Shown piece after piece: positions 1 through 8,769 of a stretch of 64,000 nucleotides of DNA. Position 1 is the first letter of the stretch. Every line of letters begins with the position of its first letter. Below the pieces are notes generated by a model, which was not told the origin of the DNA, ran no database searches, and was given only the letters and a program-made list of their open reading frames with translations. Position numbers and translations under genes: made by a program. The stretch is from Actinopolymorpha pittospori (GTDB lineage: Bacteria; Actinomycetota; Actinomycetes; Propionibacteriales; Actinopolymorphaceae): assembly GCF_014873875.1 (NCBI RefSeq), contig NZ_JADBEM010000001.1, positions 7,564,001 to 7,628,000 on the forward strand, in the 5' to 3' direction.

Positions 1-24
1 CGAACGCCTGGAAGTCTGGGTTTC

Positions 25-978
25 GTGCTGGAACTACGAGGCGTCACAAAGCGGTACGGCGATCGCGTCGCCGTCGACAATCTCTCCTTGTCGGTCGAAC
101 CGGGTCAGATGTTCGGATTTGTCGGGACCAACGGCGCCGGCAAGACCACCACGATGCGCATCCTCATGGGAGTACTCGAGCAGGACGCCGGGGTCGTCAT
201 GTGGAACGGCAGACCCGCCGACGCCGACGCGCGCCGAAGCTTCGGGTATATGCCCGAAGAGCGCGGGCTCTACCCCAAGATGCGGATCCGCGAACAACTC
301 GTCTACCTGGCCCGCCTCCGCGGGACGCCGGCCGACGTCGCCGCGAACGCCGTTCGGGACCTGCTCGCCGAGTTCGGGCTGTCCGACCGGTCCGAGGACC
401 GCGTCGAGGCGCTCTCACTCGGTAACCAGCAGCGGGTGCAGCTCGCCGCCGCGCTGGTGCACGATCCGGCTTTCCTGGTCCTGGACGAGCCCTTCTCCGG
501 CTTGGACCCGGTGGGAGTCGACTCCCTGGCGGAGATCCTCGCCCAGCGCGTACGCCGCGGCGTGGGTGTCCTCTTCTCCAGCCACCAGCTGGACCTGGTC
601 GAACGACTCTGTGACGCGATCGGCATCATCCGGGCCGGCCACATCGTCGCCGCCGGCACGGTCCAGGAGCTGCGCTCCCAGGACCGTCCACGCCGCTACG
701 TGGTGGCGGTGACCGCTCCGACCGGATGGTCCGAGCAGGTCCCCGGTGTCCACGTGATCACCGAGGACACCGTCCAGGGCGTCACCCGGACCACGCTCGA
801 GCTCGCCACCGACGCGGACGAGCAGCGACTCCTCGACTCGGCCCGCGCCGTCGGCGCGGTCCACGAGTTCCGGCCCCTCACCCCCACCTTGGTCGACCTG
901 TTCCGCGAGGTCGTCTCCGAGACCGTGCCGGCATCCACCGGCGCCCACCAGCTGTCCCCCGAGGAGATCCCGGCATGA
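25..978 (+). CDS. ABC transporter ATP-binding protein (NatA-like)
   Basis: Cytoplasmic ATPase of an ABC-2 type exporter, 317 aa. Walker A GTNGAGKT lies at residues 34-41, the LSLGNQQRVQ signature near 130 and the Walker B FLVLDEP near 150. A tail of about 90 residues after the nucleotide-binding domain resembles the DUF4162 domain common in this family. The GTG start directly precedes the typical MLELRGVTKRYG opening, so the gene looks complete although it starts 25 bases into the window. Its stop overlaps the start of the permease gene (ATGA), so the two should be translationally coupled and form one exporter. Substrate unknown; sodium, drug or lipid export are all possible for the family. 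Confidence 0.93.
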   Translation: MLELRGVTKRYGDRVAVDNLSLSVEPGQMFGFVGTNGAGKTTTMRILMGVLEQDAGVVMWNGRPADADARRSFGYMPEERGLYPKMRIREQLVYLARLRGTPADVAANAVRDLLAEFGLSDRSEDRVEALSLGNQQRVQLAAALVHDPAFLVLDEPFSGLDPVGVDSLAEILAQRVRRGVGVLFSSHQLDLVERLCDAIGIIRAGHIVAAGTVQELRSQDRPRRYVVAVTAPTGWSEQVPGVHVITEDTVQGVTRTTLELATDADEQRLLDSARAVGAVHEFRPLTPTLVDLFREVVSETVPASTGAHQLSPEEIPA

Positions 979-2195
979 GTGCCGCCCTGTCCTTTCCCGA
1001 GGCGACCCGGACCGTCGCACGCCGCGAGCTGACCGAGCGGTTGCGCGACAAGTCGTTCTGGGTCTCGACCGTCATCACCCTCGTCATCCTCGGTGTCGTG
1101 CTGTTCCTGCCCAAGATCATCGGCGGTGACAGCACCTTCAAGGTCGCCTATGCCGGTACCAACGCCGACGCGGTGGCGACCGCCGTCCAGACGCGCGCGG
1201 ACGAGCTTAACGTCAAGCTCGAGCGCACCAACTACTCCGACGAGGCCGCGGCCAGGGCCGCCGTCAGCGACGGCGACCTCGACGCCTACGTCACCGCCGA
1301 CTCGGTCGTGGTCAAGGAGAAGCTCGACGACCAGCTCGCCGTGGCGGTGCAGGGGGCTCACCGCGACCTCACCGCCACCGAGCGACTGCAACAGGCGGGA
1401 CTGGACCCGACGGCGGTGCAGGCCGCCCAGACCGTCGCACCGCTGCAGGTCGACGCACTCGACCCGGCCGACCCCCGAGCCGAGCAGCGCGGCCAGATCG
1501 CGTTCGTCGGCAGCATCGTCCTCTACGGGCAGCTCATCGGCTACTGCATGTGGGTCGCCTTCGGCGTCGTGGAGGAGAAGGCGAGCCGGGTGGTGGAGCT
1601 CATCCTGTCGGCCATCCCGACCAGAGCCCTGCTGGCCGGGAAGATCATCGGGATCGGCCTGCTGGGCTTCCTGCAGCTGTTGCTGATCGCGGCGTTCGGC
1701 CTCGCGGTGGGCAACACGACCGGGATGCTCGACGTGAACGCCGACCTGCTCGTGCCCGTGGCGTTCGTGTTCTTGTGGTTCATCCTCGGCTACGGGTTCT
1801 ACAGCTCGGTCTTCGCCGCCAGCGCCGCCCGGGTCTCCCGCCAGGAGGAGCTGCAGAACGTCATCGGCCCGGCCAACATGCTGATCATGGTGTCCTTCTT
1901 CGCGACGTTCTACGTCAACAGCAACCCCGACACGCTCATCGCCCGGCTGCTCTCGATCATCCCGCCGTTCTCGGCGCTGTGCGCCCCCATCCGGATGGCG
2001 AGCGGCGACGCCCCGGCCTGGGAGATCGGCCTGGCGCTGGTCCTGATGCTCGCGGCCATCGGCGTGCTGATCATCATGGGGGCGCGGATCTACGAAGGCG
2101 CCATCCTCCGCATGGGCGCCAAGATCTCGCTGCTGGACGCCTGGCGCGGAACCCGGCGTCGGCCCGCGGTACCGGCCGAGGTGACCTCCTCCTGA
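975..2195 (+). CDS. ABC-2 type permease (NatB-like)
   Basis: Membrane partner of the preceding ATPase, 406 aa. The ATG at 975 overlaps the upstream stop codon. An N-terminal membrane segment (about residues 30-50) is followed by an extracytoplasmic region of about 130 residues. Five or six hydrophobic segments then run from about residue 180 to 385. This is the ABC2_membrane_3 (NatB) arrangement. A motif near residue 195 (EEKASRVVELILSAI) is the usual cytoplasmic coupling helix of this family. A perfect inverted repeat follows the gene. Substrate unknown. Confidence 0.9.
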   Translation: MSAALSFPEATRTVARRELTERLRDKSFWVSTVITLVILGVVLFLPKIIGGDSTFKVAYAGTNADAVATAVQTRADELNVKLERTNYSDEAAARAAVSDGDLDAYVTADSVVVKEKLDDQLAVAVQGAHRDLTATERLQQAGLDPTAVQAAQTVAPLQVDALDPADPRAEQRGQIAFVGSIVLYGQLIGYCMWVAFGVVEEKASRVVELILSAIPTRALLAGKIIGIGLLGFLQLLLIAAFGLAVGNTTGMLDVNADLLVPVAFVFLWFILGYGFYSSVFAASAARVSRQEELQNVIGPANMLIMVSFFATFYVNSNPDTLIARLLSIIPPFSALCAPIRMASGDAPAWEIGLALVLMLAAIGVLIIMGARIYEGAILRMGAKISLLDAWRGTRRRPAVPAEVTSS

Positions 2196-2242
2196 GGGCG
2201 TTTCCCGGGCAGTCTCCTGGCTTCCCGCGGACTCCCCGAACC

Positions 2243-2280
2243 ACGAAGGGCCCCGCTCCGATCGGAGCGGGGCCCTTCGT
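2243..2280. terminator. Perfect 19-bp inverted repeat between convergent genes
   Basis: Two 19-base arms (first arm ACGAAGGGCCCCGCTCCGA) meet with no spacer. The repeat lies between the rightward exporter operon and the leftward binding-protein gene. No U-tract follows on either strand, as is common in actinomycetes. Its symmetry and position suggest a bidirectional terminator. Confidence 0.75.
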
Positions 2281-2313
2281 CGCGCTCAGGCGCTATCGCG
2301 GGTGTCGCGATGC

Positions 2314-4170
2314 TCAGGCCGGCTTCAGGTCACCGGACAGGATGAGCATGATGGTGAAGTTGTCGGCGTACGGCGAGTTCTGCAGCAGCGGGTCGGAGTC
2401 GGCCGGCCACTTGCCGACCCGGACGCCCTCGAGCGCCGGGTTGTTGCCGTACCGCTCGAAGAGCGGAACGACCGGCAGCAACTCGTTGAACGCCACCGCC
2501 ACCTTGGCGACGTTGGCCTTCTGCTCGGCCTCGTCCAGACCCTGCGCGGAGGCGGTCACGAGCTCCTCGAGGTCGACCGGACCCAGCGCCTTGGTGGTCT
2601 GCTTCAGCTCGAACGCCATCCCCTTGCCACCCTGGTTGGCGGCGATCGGGATGTTGTGGGTGAACAGGTCCGCCACGAACGCGAAGTGCGGGTGCGGCTG
2701 GGTGGAGGTACCCCAACCCTGGATGGCCATCGAGAACGCACCCTTGTCCACGTCGATCGGCTGCTGGGTGAAGGTCACGCCGCGACCCTGCACCTGGATG
2801 CCGAACGCCGTGAGCTGCTTGGCGGCGTTGTCGCCGGACGCGGACCAGTCGGCGTACTCGGCGGGGAACGTGATCTCGTAGCTCGCCGGCTTGCCGTCGG
2901 GCTTGAGCCAGGAATTGCCCTGCTTCTTCCAGCCCGCCTCGGTGAGCAGCTGGGTCGCCTTCGCCGGGTCGAGCTCGTACTTGTCGAGCTTGGCCTGCTC
3001 CTCGTCGGTCAACCAGTCGGCGACCTGGTTGTCGGAGAAGCCGGTCATGAACTTCACGCCCTTGCCGGAGTCGGCGAGCGCGAACGTACCGTTGTCGTCA
3101 CGGTTGATCGCGTGGGCGATGGCCTGGCGTACCCGTGCGTCCTTGAACTCCGGGTGCTTGGCCATGTTGAAGAAGATCGCCGGGCCGGAGTAGACCGGCG
3201 GACGGATGATCCGTAGACCCTTCTTGACCATCTCCTTCTCGGTCGCCACCGGGAAGCCGTGGGTGGCGTAGTCGACCTGCTTGCCGACGACGAGCGGAGT
3301 GATGGTCGGGACCTCGCCGTTGTAGAGGACGACGCGGTCGAAGGCGACCTTGTCCGCGGCGAAGCCCTTGTCGTTCTTCACCAGCGTGAGCTGCGCGTTG
3401 GTGATGCTGTTGAAGTCGAACCGGTAGGGACCGTTGGAGATGAAGTCGTTCTCGGGGTTCTTCGGACGGTAGGCCTGCAGCTCCTCGTTGAGCTTCTTGC
3501 CCTCGGGGCTGTCGAGGTCCTTGCCCGAACTGAACAGCTCCTGGCCGCGCTGGGCGAAGGTGCCGTACGTCGCGTCGCTGAAGATCGCCTGCCGGATGGC
3601 GTAGCGCTCGAGCACCGTCGACGGCGCCTTCATCGAGAAGACCACGGTCTGCTCGTCGGTGGCCTTCACGTCGTCGATGAGATCCCACTCCACCTGACGC
3701 ATGATCCGCCGGCACCAGAACGTCGTCACGACGTCCTTGCTCGTGACGGGCTTACCGTCGGACCAGGTGACGCCCTGACGCACGTGGTAGGTGAAGGTCT
3801 TGGCGGCGGAGTCGAACTCCCACTTCTCCGCCAGCATGGGTTCCCACTTCTTCTCCTTCCAGCGGTACATACCGCCGGGAATGAGAACGAGGTCCTGGTA
3901 GGGCGTGCCGCCGAGAATCGAGTCGGTCACGCCGCTCATCAGGTTGAAGTGCCCCTTCGGTGGCACCTGGTACGGGTAGGCGCCGCGGAACTCGCCGCCG
4001 CCCTGGCCGCCTCCCCCTCCGCCCCCGCCCCCGCCGGCACCGTTCCCACCAGTACCGCTCCCGCCACCACAAGCGGCGAGAACAGCGGCCCCCGCGGCAC
4101 CGAGGCCGAAGATCTCGAGCACCCGTCGCCGGGACAGCTCCGGCCCGAACGGGCCTGGTGTTGCATTCAT
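2314..4170 (-). CDS. Peptide/oligosaccharide ABC transporter substrate-binding lipoprotein (family 5)
   Basis: Extracellular solute-binding protein, 618 aa, last gene of a leftward OppBCDF-type operon. The N-terminus carries a twin-arginine motif (SRRRVLEIF, residues 13-21), a hydrophobic stretch and a lipobox LAAC with Cys34. This predicts Tat export and lipid anchoring. An unusually glycine-rich linker (about residues 35-57) follows the cysteine. The body has features of SBP_bac_5 proteins, such as VRQGVTWSDGKPVTSKDVV near residue 130 and DARVRQAIAHAINRDD near 345. A good Shine-Dalgarno (GGGAGGAAC) precedes the ATG. Substrate is unclear; the family covers peptides, sugars and nickel. Confidence 0.92.
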   Translation of the reverse strand: MNATPGPFGPELSRRRVLEIFGLGAAGAAVLAACGGGSGTGGNGAGGGGGGGGGGQGGGEFRGAYPYQVPPKGHFNLMSGVTDSILGGTPYQDLVLIPGGMYRWKEKKWEPMLAEKWEFDSAAKTFTYHVRQGVTWSDGKPVTSKDVVTTFWCRRIMRQVEWDLIDDVKATDEQTVVFSMKAPSTVLERYAIRQAIFSDATYGTFAQRGQELFSSGKDLDSPEGKKLNEELQAYRPKNPENDFISNGPYRFDFNSITNAQLTLVKNDKGFAADKVAFDRVVLYNGEVPTITPLVVGKQVDYATHGFPVATEKEMVKKGLRIIRPPVYSGPAIFFNMAKHPEFKDARVRQAIAHAINRDDNGTFALADSGKGVKFMTGFSDNQVADWLTDEEQAKLDKYELDPAKATQLLTEAGWKKQGNSWLKPDGKPASYEITFPAEYADWSASGDNAAKQLTAFGIQVQGRGVTFTQQPIDVDKGAFSMAIQGWGTSTQPHPHFAFVADLFTHNIPIAANQGGKGMAFELKQTTKALGPVDLEELVTASAQGLDEAEQKANVAKVAVAFNELLPVVPLFERYGNNPALEGVRVGKWPADSDPLLQNSPYADNFTIMLILSGDLKPA

Positions 4171-4216
4171 CAGTTCCTCCCCATCGAGGGATCGTGCCGC
4201 GCTGGCAGAGATCTGC

Positions 4217-4402
4217 CTAGCGTTTCTTGATACGAACGAGAACGAAGACCGCGGCCGCGAACAGCGCGCCCACGACCATCATGAACAGCGTGATGACGAA
4301 CTGCGGGGTGCCTGGATCGACCATCAGCAAGAGCAGGCCCGCGAAGATGACGATGGTGACCGCCCAGCGGAAGGCCACCTGCCCGGCGCCGGTGCTGATC
4401 AT
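4217..4402 (-). CDS. Small two-helix membrane protein within the opp-type operon
   Basis: A 61-residue protein with two hydrophobic segments (about residues 12-28 and 34-56) and a basic end (VRIKKR). Its ATG overlaps the stop of the upstream ATPase gene (ATGA), and the binding-protein gene starts 46 nt downstream. It is therefore very probably translated as part of the operon. I recognise no named family. A role in assembly or stability of the transporter is inference from position only. Confidence 0.7.
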   Translation of the reverse strand: MISTGAGQVAFRWAVTIVIFAGLLLLMVDPGTPQFVITLFMMVVGALFAAAVFVLVRIKKR

Positions 4403-5286
4403 GCTGCTGGCACCCCGCTGGGCTGTCCCGCCCCCCTCGCCGCGTTACGAGCCGCGCGCTTGCGCTTGGCCAGGTCGGGGTCGGGTTCAGGAACCGCTTC
4501 GAGAAGCGCCTGTGTGTAGGCGTCCTCCGGGTTGGTGATGACCTGCAGGGTGGGACCGTACTCGACGATCCGCCCTTCGTGCATCACCGCGATGTCACCC
4601 TCTCGACCGAAGTACTTCGCCATCGCCAGGTCGTGGGTGATGAAGAGGAATCCGACGCCGAGCTCGGTCCGGAGCTTGGTCAGCATGCGGAGCAGGCCGA
4701 TCCGGATCGACACGTCGAGCATCGAGGTCGCCTCGTCCGCGATGATCAACCGCGGTTCGAGGCTGAGAGCGCGTGCGACTGCCACGCGTTGCCGCTGTCC
4801 ACCAGACATCTGGTGGGGGAACTTCGGGAGGAACGTGTCGGCCGGGGTGAGGCCGACCTGGGTCAGGAGCTCTGAGACTCGCTCACGCGCCTGAGAACGG
4901 GACTTCACCAACCCGTGCCGGCGCAGGGGCGCCGACAGGGTCGTGTAGACGTCCTGGATCGGGTTGAGGGAAGCATAGGGATCCTGGTGGACGTACTGCA
5001 CGGCTCTGCGGAACTTCTTGAAGCTCGCCCGATGGCCACGGCCACGGCCGTTGATCGCCTCGCCCTCGAAGCGCACCGCGCCGTGCGTCGGATGCAGGAG
5101 GCCGGAGGCGATCTTCGCGGCCGTGCTCTTGCCGGAGCCGCTCTGCCCCACCAGGCAGACCACCTCGCCGACGCCGAGCTTCATGCTCACGTTGTCGACG
5201 GCTCTGACCTCGCCGCGTCGGGTCCGGAAGACCTGCGTGATGCCGTCGAGCTCCAGCAGCGGGCCGTTGGTGTGTTCGTCAGCCAT
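4399..5286 (-). CDS. Oligopeptide/dipeptide ABC transporter ATP-binding protein (OppF/DppF-like)
   Basis: Second ATPase of the importer, 295 aa. Walker A GQSGSGKS lies near residue 48, the signature MSGGQRQRVAVARAL near 160 and Walker B LIIADEATSMLD near 180. The end (EPDPDLAKRK) carries the C-terminal extension usual in Opp/Dpp ATPases. It overlaps the upstream ATPase gene by 8 nt and the small membrane protein by 4 nt. It should form a heterodimer with the 5279-6217 product on the cytoplasmic face of the two permeases. Confidence 0.93.
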   Translation of the reverse strand: MADEHTNGPLLELDGITQVFRTRRGEVRAVDNVSMKLGVGEVVCLVGQSGSGKSTAAKIASGLLHPTHGAVRFEGEAINGRGRGHRASFKKFRRAVQYVHQDPYASLNPIQDVYTTLSAPLRRHGLVKSRSQARERVSELLTQVGLTPADTFLPKFPHQMSGGQRQRVAVARALSLEPRLIIADEATSMLDVSIRIGLLRMLTKLRTELGVGFLFITHDLAMAKYFGREGDIAVMHEGRIVEYGPTLQVITNPEDAYTQALLEAVPEPDPDLAKRKRAARNAARGAGQPSGVPAA

Positions 5287-6217
5287 GGGACGGCACCTCC
5301 GGGCGTTCCTCGGTCACCGTCGGGACGGCGTTGATGAGGCTCTTCGTGTATTCGTGTTGCGGGCGGTAGAAGATGTCGCGGACGTCGCCCATCTCGACGA
5401 TCTTGCCGTCGTACATCGTCGCCACCCGGGTCGCGAGCTCGGCCGCCACCGCGAGGTCGTGGGAGACGAAGATCATCGCGAAGTCCAGGCGTTCGTGCAG
5501 GTCGTGGATCAGGTCGACGATCGCCCGCTGGGTCAGGATGTCCAGCGCCGTCGTCGGCTCGTCCAGGATCAGCATCTGCGGTCGCAACAGCATGCTCATG
5601 GCGATGAGCACCCGCTGCCGCATACCGCCGGACAGCTCGTGCGGATAGGACTTCAACACCCGGTCGGGGTCGAGCTCGACGTCGCGCAGCACCTCGGCAC
5701 TGCGGTCGTGAACGTCGTGCTTGGACATGGACCGGTCGTGCGACCGCACGGTGTCGAGCATCTGGTCCCAGATCTTCAGGACCGGGTTGAAGGAGTTCAT
5801 CGCGCCCTGGAAGACCATCGCGCACTCCGACCAGCGGAACCTCCGCAACTGTTGGTCGTCGAGTGCGAGCAGGTCGACCAACGAACCGTCCCGCTTGCGG
5901 TAGGTCACCTCCCCGGAGGGGATGAGACCAAGCTTGGGCAGCAGTCGCAACAGTGCGAGACCCAGGGTGGTCTTGCCGCATCCGCTCTCACCGATCAGCG
6001 CGATGCTCTCGCCGGGAAAGAGGTCGAAGCTGACCTCGTTCACGGCGCGGTGAGCCGCGTCGTTGAGACCCTGACCTGTCTTGTACTCGACCACGAGGTC
6101 GCGGACCGACAGGACGGGTTCGACACCCTCGAACCCGCTCGGCCCGGTGGTCGGCTTCGGAGTGGAATCCTCGACCACGCCTTCTCCTCCTGCGTCCGCA
6201 GCGTCCATAGCACCCAC
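5279..6217 (-). CDS. Oligopeptide/dipeptide ABC transporter ATP-binding protein (OppD/DppD-like)
   Basis: First ATPase of the importer, about 312 aa. It has Walker A GESGCGKTT, the signature LSGGMRQRV, Walker B LILDEPTTALD and the switch histidine in FVSHDLAV. A TTG at 6229 would add four residues. I prefer the GTG at 6217 because GGAGG ends 5 nt before it; an ATG at 6208 is also in frame. The gene overlaps the next ATPase gene by 8 nt, as expected for a tightly coupled operon. Confidence 0.93.
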   Translation of the reverse strand: MGAMDAADAGGEGVVEDSTPKPTTGPSGFEGVEPVLSVRDLVVEYKTGQGLNDAAHRAVNEVSFDLFPGESIALIGESGCGKTTLGLALLRLLPKLGLIPSGEVTYRKRDGSLVDLLALDDQQLRRFRWSECAMVFQGAMNSFNPVLKIWDQMLDTVRSHDRSMSKHDVHDRSAEVLRDVELDPDRVLKSYPHELSGGMRQRVLIAMSMLLRPQMLILDEPTTALDILTQRAIVDLIHDLHERLDFAMIFVSHDLAVAAELATRVATMYDGKIVEMGDVRDIFYRPQHEYTKSLINAVPTVTEERPEVPSHG

Positions 6218-6238
6218 AGCGTCCTCCAAGTAATGCCG

Positions 6239-7156
6239 CTAGTTGTGCCGCAGTCGCGGGTTGAGGATCTCCTCGAACGACCTCGCCATCGTGACGAGAG
6301 ACAGCTGGAGGATGCAGATCGCCAGCACCGGCCCGAGGATGTAGCCGAGGCTGCCGTCGAAGAAGATCGCACCCCGGGTCCAGGCGAAGTTGATCATGAT
6401 GCCCCAGTTGCCGCCCTGCATGGGCGCGAGACCGAGGAGGTAGAGACCGGCCATCGCGTAGATGGCGTTGGTCATGCCGATGACGAAGTTCATCAGGATG
6501 AAGCTCGCCATGTTGGGCAGGATCTCGCGGATGACGATCCGGGTGGTGCCGAGATCGAGCAGCCGTGCCGCCTCGATGTATTCGCGTTGTCGTAGCGAGA
6601 AGACCTGCGCGCGAACCGCGCGGAGCAGGCCCGGCCAGCCGAGCACGCCGAGAATGATCGCGAGCGTGATAGCGCTTCCCACGCGGTAGAAAGCGGCGAG
6701 GACGGCCAACAGGATGATGCTCGGAACGGTCAGCACGATGTCGGTGGCCGCGACGATGATCGCGTCGACGCGACCGCCGAGGTAGGCGGCCAGCGCGCCG
6801 AAGACGACCGCGATGACGGTCGAGAGCAGCGCGGCGAGAAAGCCCACCAGGATGACCGCGCGGCCGCCGTCGATCAGCTGGATGAAGACGTCACGACCCT
6901 CGGAGTCGTACCCGAACGGGTGGGTCAGGCTCGCCGGACCATAGATGAGGCTCGTGTCGGTCGGCAGGTTGTCCGGCGTGAACAACGGGCCGATCAGGCA
7001 GACCAGCACCATGCCGACGAACACGAGGAAGCCGATGAAGCCTGTCCTGGAGCGCATCAGCGCGCGCATGAAGGTACGGAACGCGCCCGCGTCCTTGCCC
7101 TCGGGTGGCGGGAGCTGCTGGAGTTCCGTGGTGCCGGCGTCGACGATCTGGCTCAC
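6239..7156 (-). CDS. ABC transporter permease (OppC/DppC-like)
   Basis: Inner-membrane permease, 305 aa. The N-terminal cytoplasmic part and first helix (about residues 37-57) are followed by a periplasmic-type loop. Five more helices contain the BPD_transp_1 EAA-type region (YIEAARLLDLGTTRIVIREILPN, about residues 187-209). It pairs with the permease upstream, 2 nt away. The genes for the two ATPases follow directly. Confidence 0.92.
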   Translation of the reverse strand: MSQIVDAGTTELQQLPPPEGKDAGAFRTFMRALMRSRTGFIGFLVFVGMVLVCLIGPLFTPDNLPTDTSLIYGPASLTHPFGYDSEGRDVFIQLIDGGRAVILVGFLAALLSTVIAVVFGALAAYLGGRVDAIIVAATDIVLTVPSIILLAVLAAFYRVGSAITLAIILGVLGWPGLLRAVRAQVFSLRQREYIEAARLLDLGTTRIVIREILPNMASFILMNFVIGMTNAIYAMAGLYLLGLAPMQGGNWGIMINFAWTRGAIFFDGSLGYILGPVLAICILQLSLVTMARSFEEILNPRLRHN

Positions 7157-7158
7157 GG

Positions 7159-8244
7159 TTAGCCCTCCTCGCTGGTGATACGGATCCGCGGGTCGACCCG
7201 GCTGTAGAGCAGGTCTGCCACCAGGTTGGCCAGCACGACCGAGACGGTGACGATCAGCAGGATGCCCTGGAGCACGGGATAGTCACGGCGCTGGACGGCT
7301 TCGTAGAGCAGGAAGCCGATTCCCTGGTACTGCGTGACCTGCTCCACGAGGATGGATCCGCCGACCACGAAGCCCAACGAGAGAACGAAGCTCGTGAACA
7401 GCGGCAGCATCGCGTTGCGCCCGACGTACTGGAACTGGATACGCCGGTCCGTCAGGCCCCGGGCTCGCGCGACGGTCACGTAGTCCTCCCCCAGCGTCTC
7501 GACGGTGGAGGACTTCATCACCAACATCCAGCCGCCGAGTGAGGTGAGGACGTAGACGAACATCGGCAGCGCCGCGTGGTAGAGCGCGTCGGAGAGGAAG
7601 TAGATGCTGAACTCCGGCTTCACCCCTGGGGAGTAGGCGCCCCGCATCTCCGCGATGGGCAGCAGCTCCATCTGGACGCCGAAGAACACGATGATCATCA
7701 TCGCGAGGAGGAAGTTGGGGATCGAGTGCGTCACCGACGCGAACAGCGTCATCGCGTGGTCGAAGATGCCGCCGCGACGGTAGGCCATCATCATGCCGAT
7801 GCCGATGCCGAGCACGAAGCTGATGATGAGGGCGATGCCGACGCTGAACAGCGTCCACGGCAGATAGGCGCCGATCTGCTCCGCCACCGAGGAGCCCGGC
7901 GAGAGGAGCGACGTGCCGAGGTCGCCCTGCACGAGTCCGCCAAGGTAGTGGAGGTACTGCATGAGCTTGGACTCGTTCGGGTCGAACGCGAAGAGCCCGG
8001 CGGCCTGGTTGGCGGCCTCCGTGTAGCTCATGCCGTACTGCGCGATCTGCTGGTTGATGTAGACGTCGACCGGGTTACCGGGCAACAGCCTCACCAGGAA
8101 GAAGATCGCAGTGGCGACGACGTAGATGGTCAAGAGCGCCTTGACGATCCGACCAATGATGTATCTGGTCGTGGATCTCCGGCCGGACGTTTTCGAGCCC
8201 TTCTCCTGCTCGATCGGCGTGTCCAGGCGTTCTGTCGCAGCCAC
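7159..8244 (-). CDS. ABC transporter permease (OppB/DppB-like)
   Basis: First gene of the leftward importer operon, about 361 aa. A first helix near residues 30-50 and five helices between about 135 and 350 give the usual OppB topology. The EAA-type loop reads DYVTVARARGLTDRRIQFQYVGRNA. A GTG at 8250 sits directly on the Shine-Dalgarno. The GTG two codons later (8244), with GGAGG 4-5 nt upstream, is the better start. A compact inverted repeat at 8294-8312 lies about 50 nt upstream. Confidence 0.92.
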   Translation of the reverse strand: MAATERLDTPIEQEKGSKTSGRRSTTRYIIGRIVKALLTIYVVATAIFFLVRLLPGNPVDVYINQQIAQYGMSYTEAANQAAGLFAFDPNESKLMQYLHYLGGLVQGDLGTSLLSPGSSVAEQIGAYLPWTLFSVGIALIISFVLGIGIGMMMAYRRGGIFDHAMTLFASVTHSIPNFLLAMMIIVFFGVQMELLPIAEMRGAYSPGVKPEFSIYFLSDALYHAALPMFVYVLTSLGGWMLVMKSSTVETLGEDYVTVARARGLTDRRIQFQYVGRNAMLPLFTSFVLSLGFVVGGSILVEQVTQYQGIGFLLYEAVQRRDYPVLQGILLIVTVSVVLANLVADLLYSRVDPRIRITSEEG

Positions 8245-8293
8245 CTTCACCTCCCGGCCTTTCGTGCATACCGGACGGGCAGCGCTTTCCCCA

Positions 8294-8312
8294 CGACTGC
8301 GCTACGCAGTCG
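8294..8312. promoter_or_regulatory. Inverted repeat, possible operator of the importer operon
   Basis: CGACTGCG-CTA-CGCAGTCG, perfect 8-bp arms with a 3-bp spacer, about 50 nt upstream of the OppB-like start. Position and symmetry suit a repressor site or a 5'-UTR hairpin. No regulator gene is adjacent. Confidence 0.45.
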
Positions 8313-8718
8313 CTTCGTCACTGTCCATGCGGCGATGCTCAGGTTCGTGGAATGCGCTCCCCGCACCATGCCGCACAGGGAACTTGACTGACCCGGAACG
8401 TATACCTTCGACCCCGGGGAATGGAACAGCATCAGTCAACTTGTAACCGGAATTTGTTGCTGAAAGCTGCACACTCACGGCCTTATGACGCCTGTTTTGC
8501 GCAGTTGACCACGATCGATGTCCGTTTTCGCCCCATATAGCCAGAGTCGGCGGGACGCACCTCCGGAGCGCCATGAGCGCTGCGTGACCGTGCGTGCTGG
8601 AATCGGTTCCACAACGCGCGACCAGCAGGTGGGGACGACGACTCCGCAGCAGCAACGTCTGGTCACGTGATGCGACGCCGGCGACCCGCGCCGGGGACGG
8701 CATCGGCCCCGGTCTCAC

Positions 8719-8749
8719 GGCCGCGCCGGAGGGTAATCCGACGCCGGCC
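8719..8749 (-). terminator. Imperfect hairpin downstream of the IMPase-like gene
   Basis: GGCCGCGCCGGA pairs with TCCGACGCCGGCC across a 6-nt loop, with one bulge and one mismatch. It starts 21 nt past the stop codon of the leftward gene at 8770. A weak but well-placed terminator candidate. Confidence 0.4.
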
Positions 8750-8769
8750 GTGATCAGGCATCCGGGACC

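Larger units (their letters stand above)
8251..8769. other. 519-bp non-coding region upstream of the importer operon
   Basis: I see no convincing gene here. Open frames on both strands lack start signals, and composition is lower in GC than the neighbours around 8390-8530, as expected of promoter DNA. It holds the inverted repeat at 8294-8312 and a terminator-like hairpin at 8719-8749. The leftward promoter of the importer must lie here, but I could not fix a clear -35/-10 pair. Confidence 0.6.

Noticed and set aside
5018..6595. A 525-codon plus-strand frame across the importer ATPase genes
   Set aside because: Shadow of two well-supported ATPase genes; protein is a His/Arg/Val-rich low-information string.
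8302..8718. Possible small genes in the importer upstream region
   Set aside because: Open frames of 60-140 codons have no ribosome sites, poor codon pattern and no recognisable motifs.
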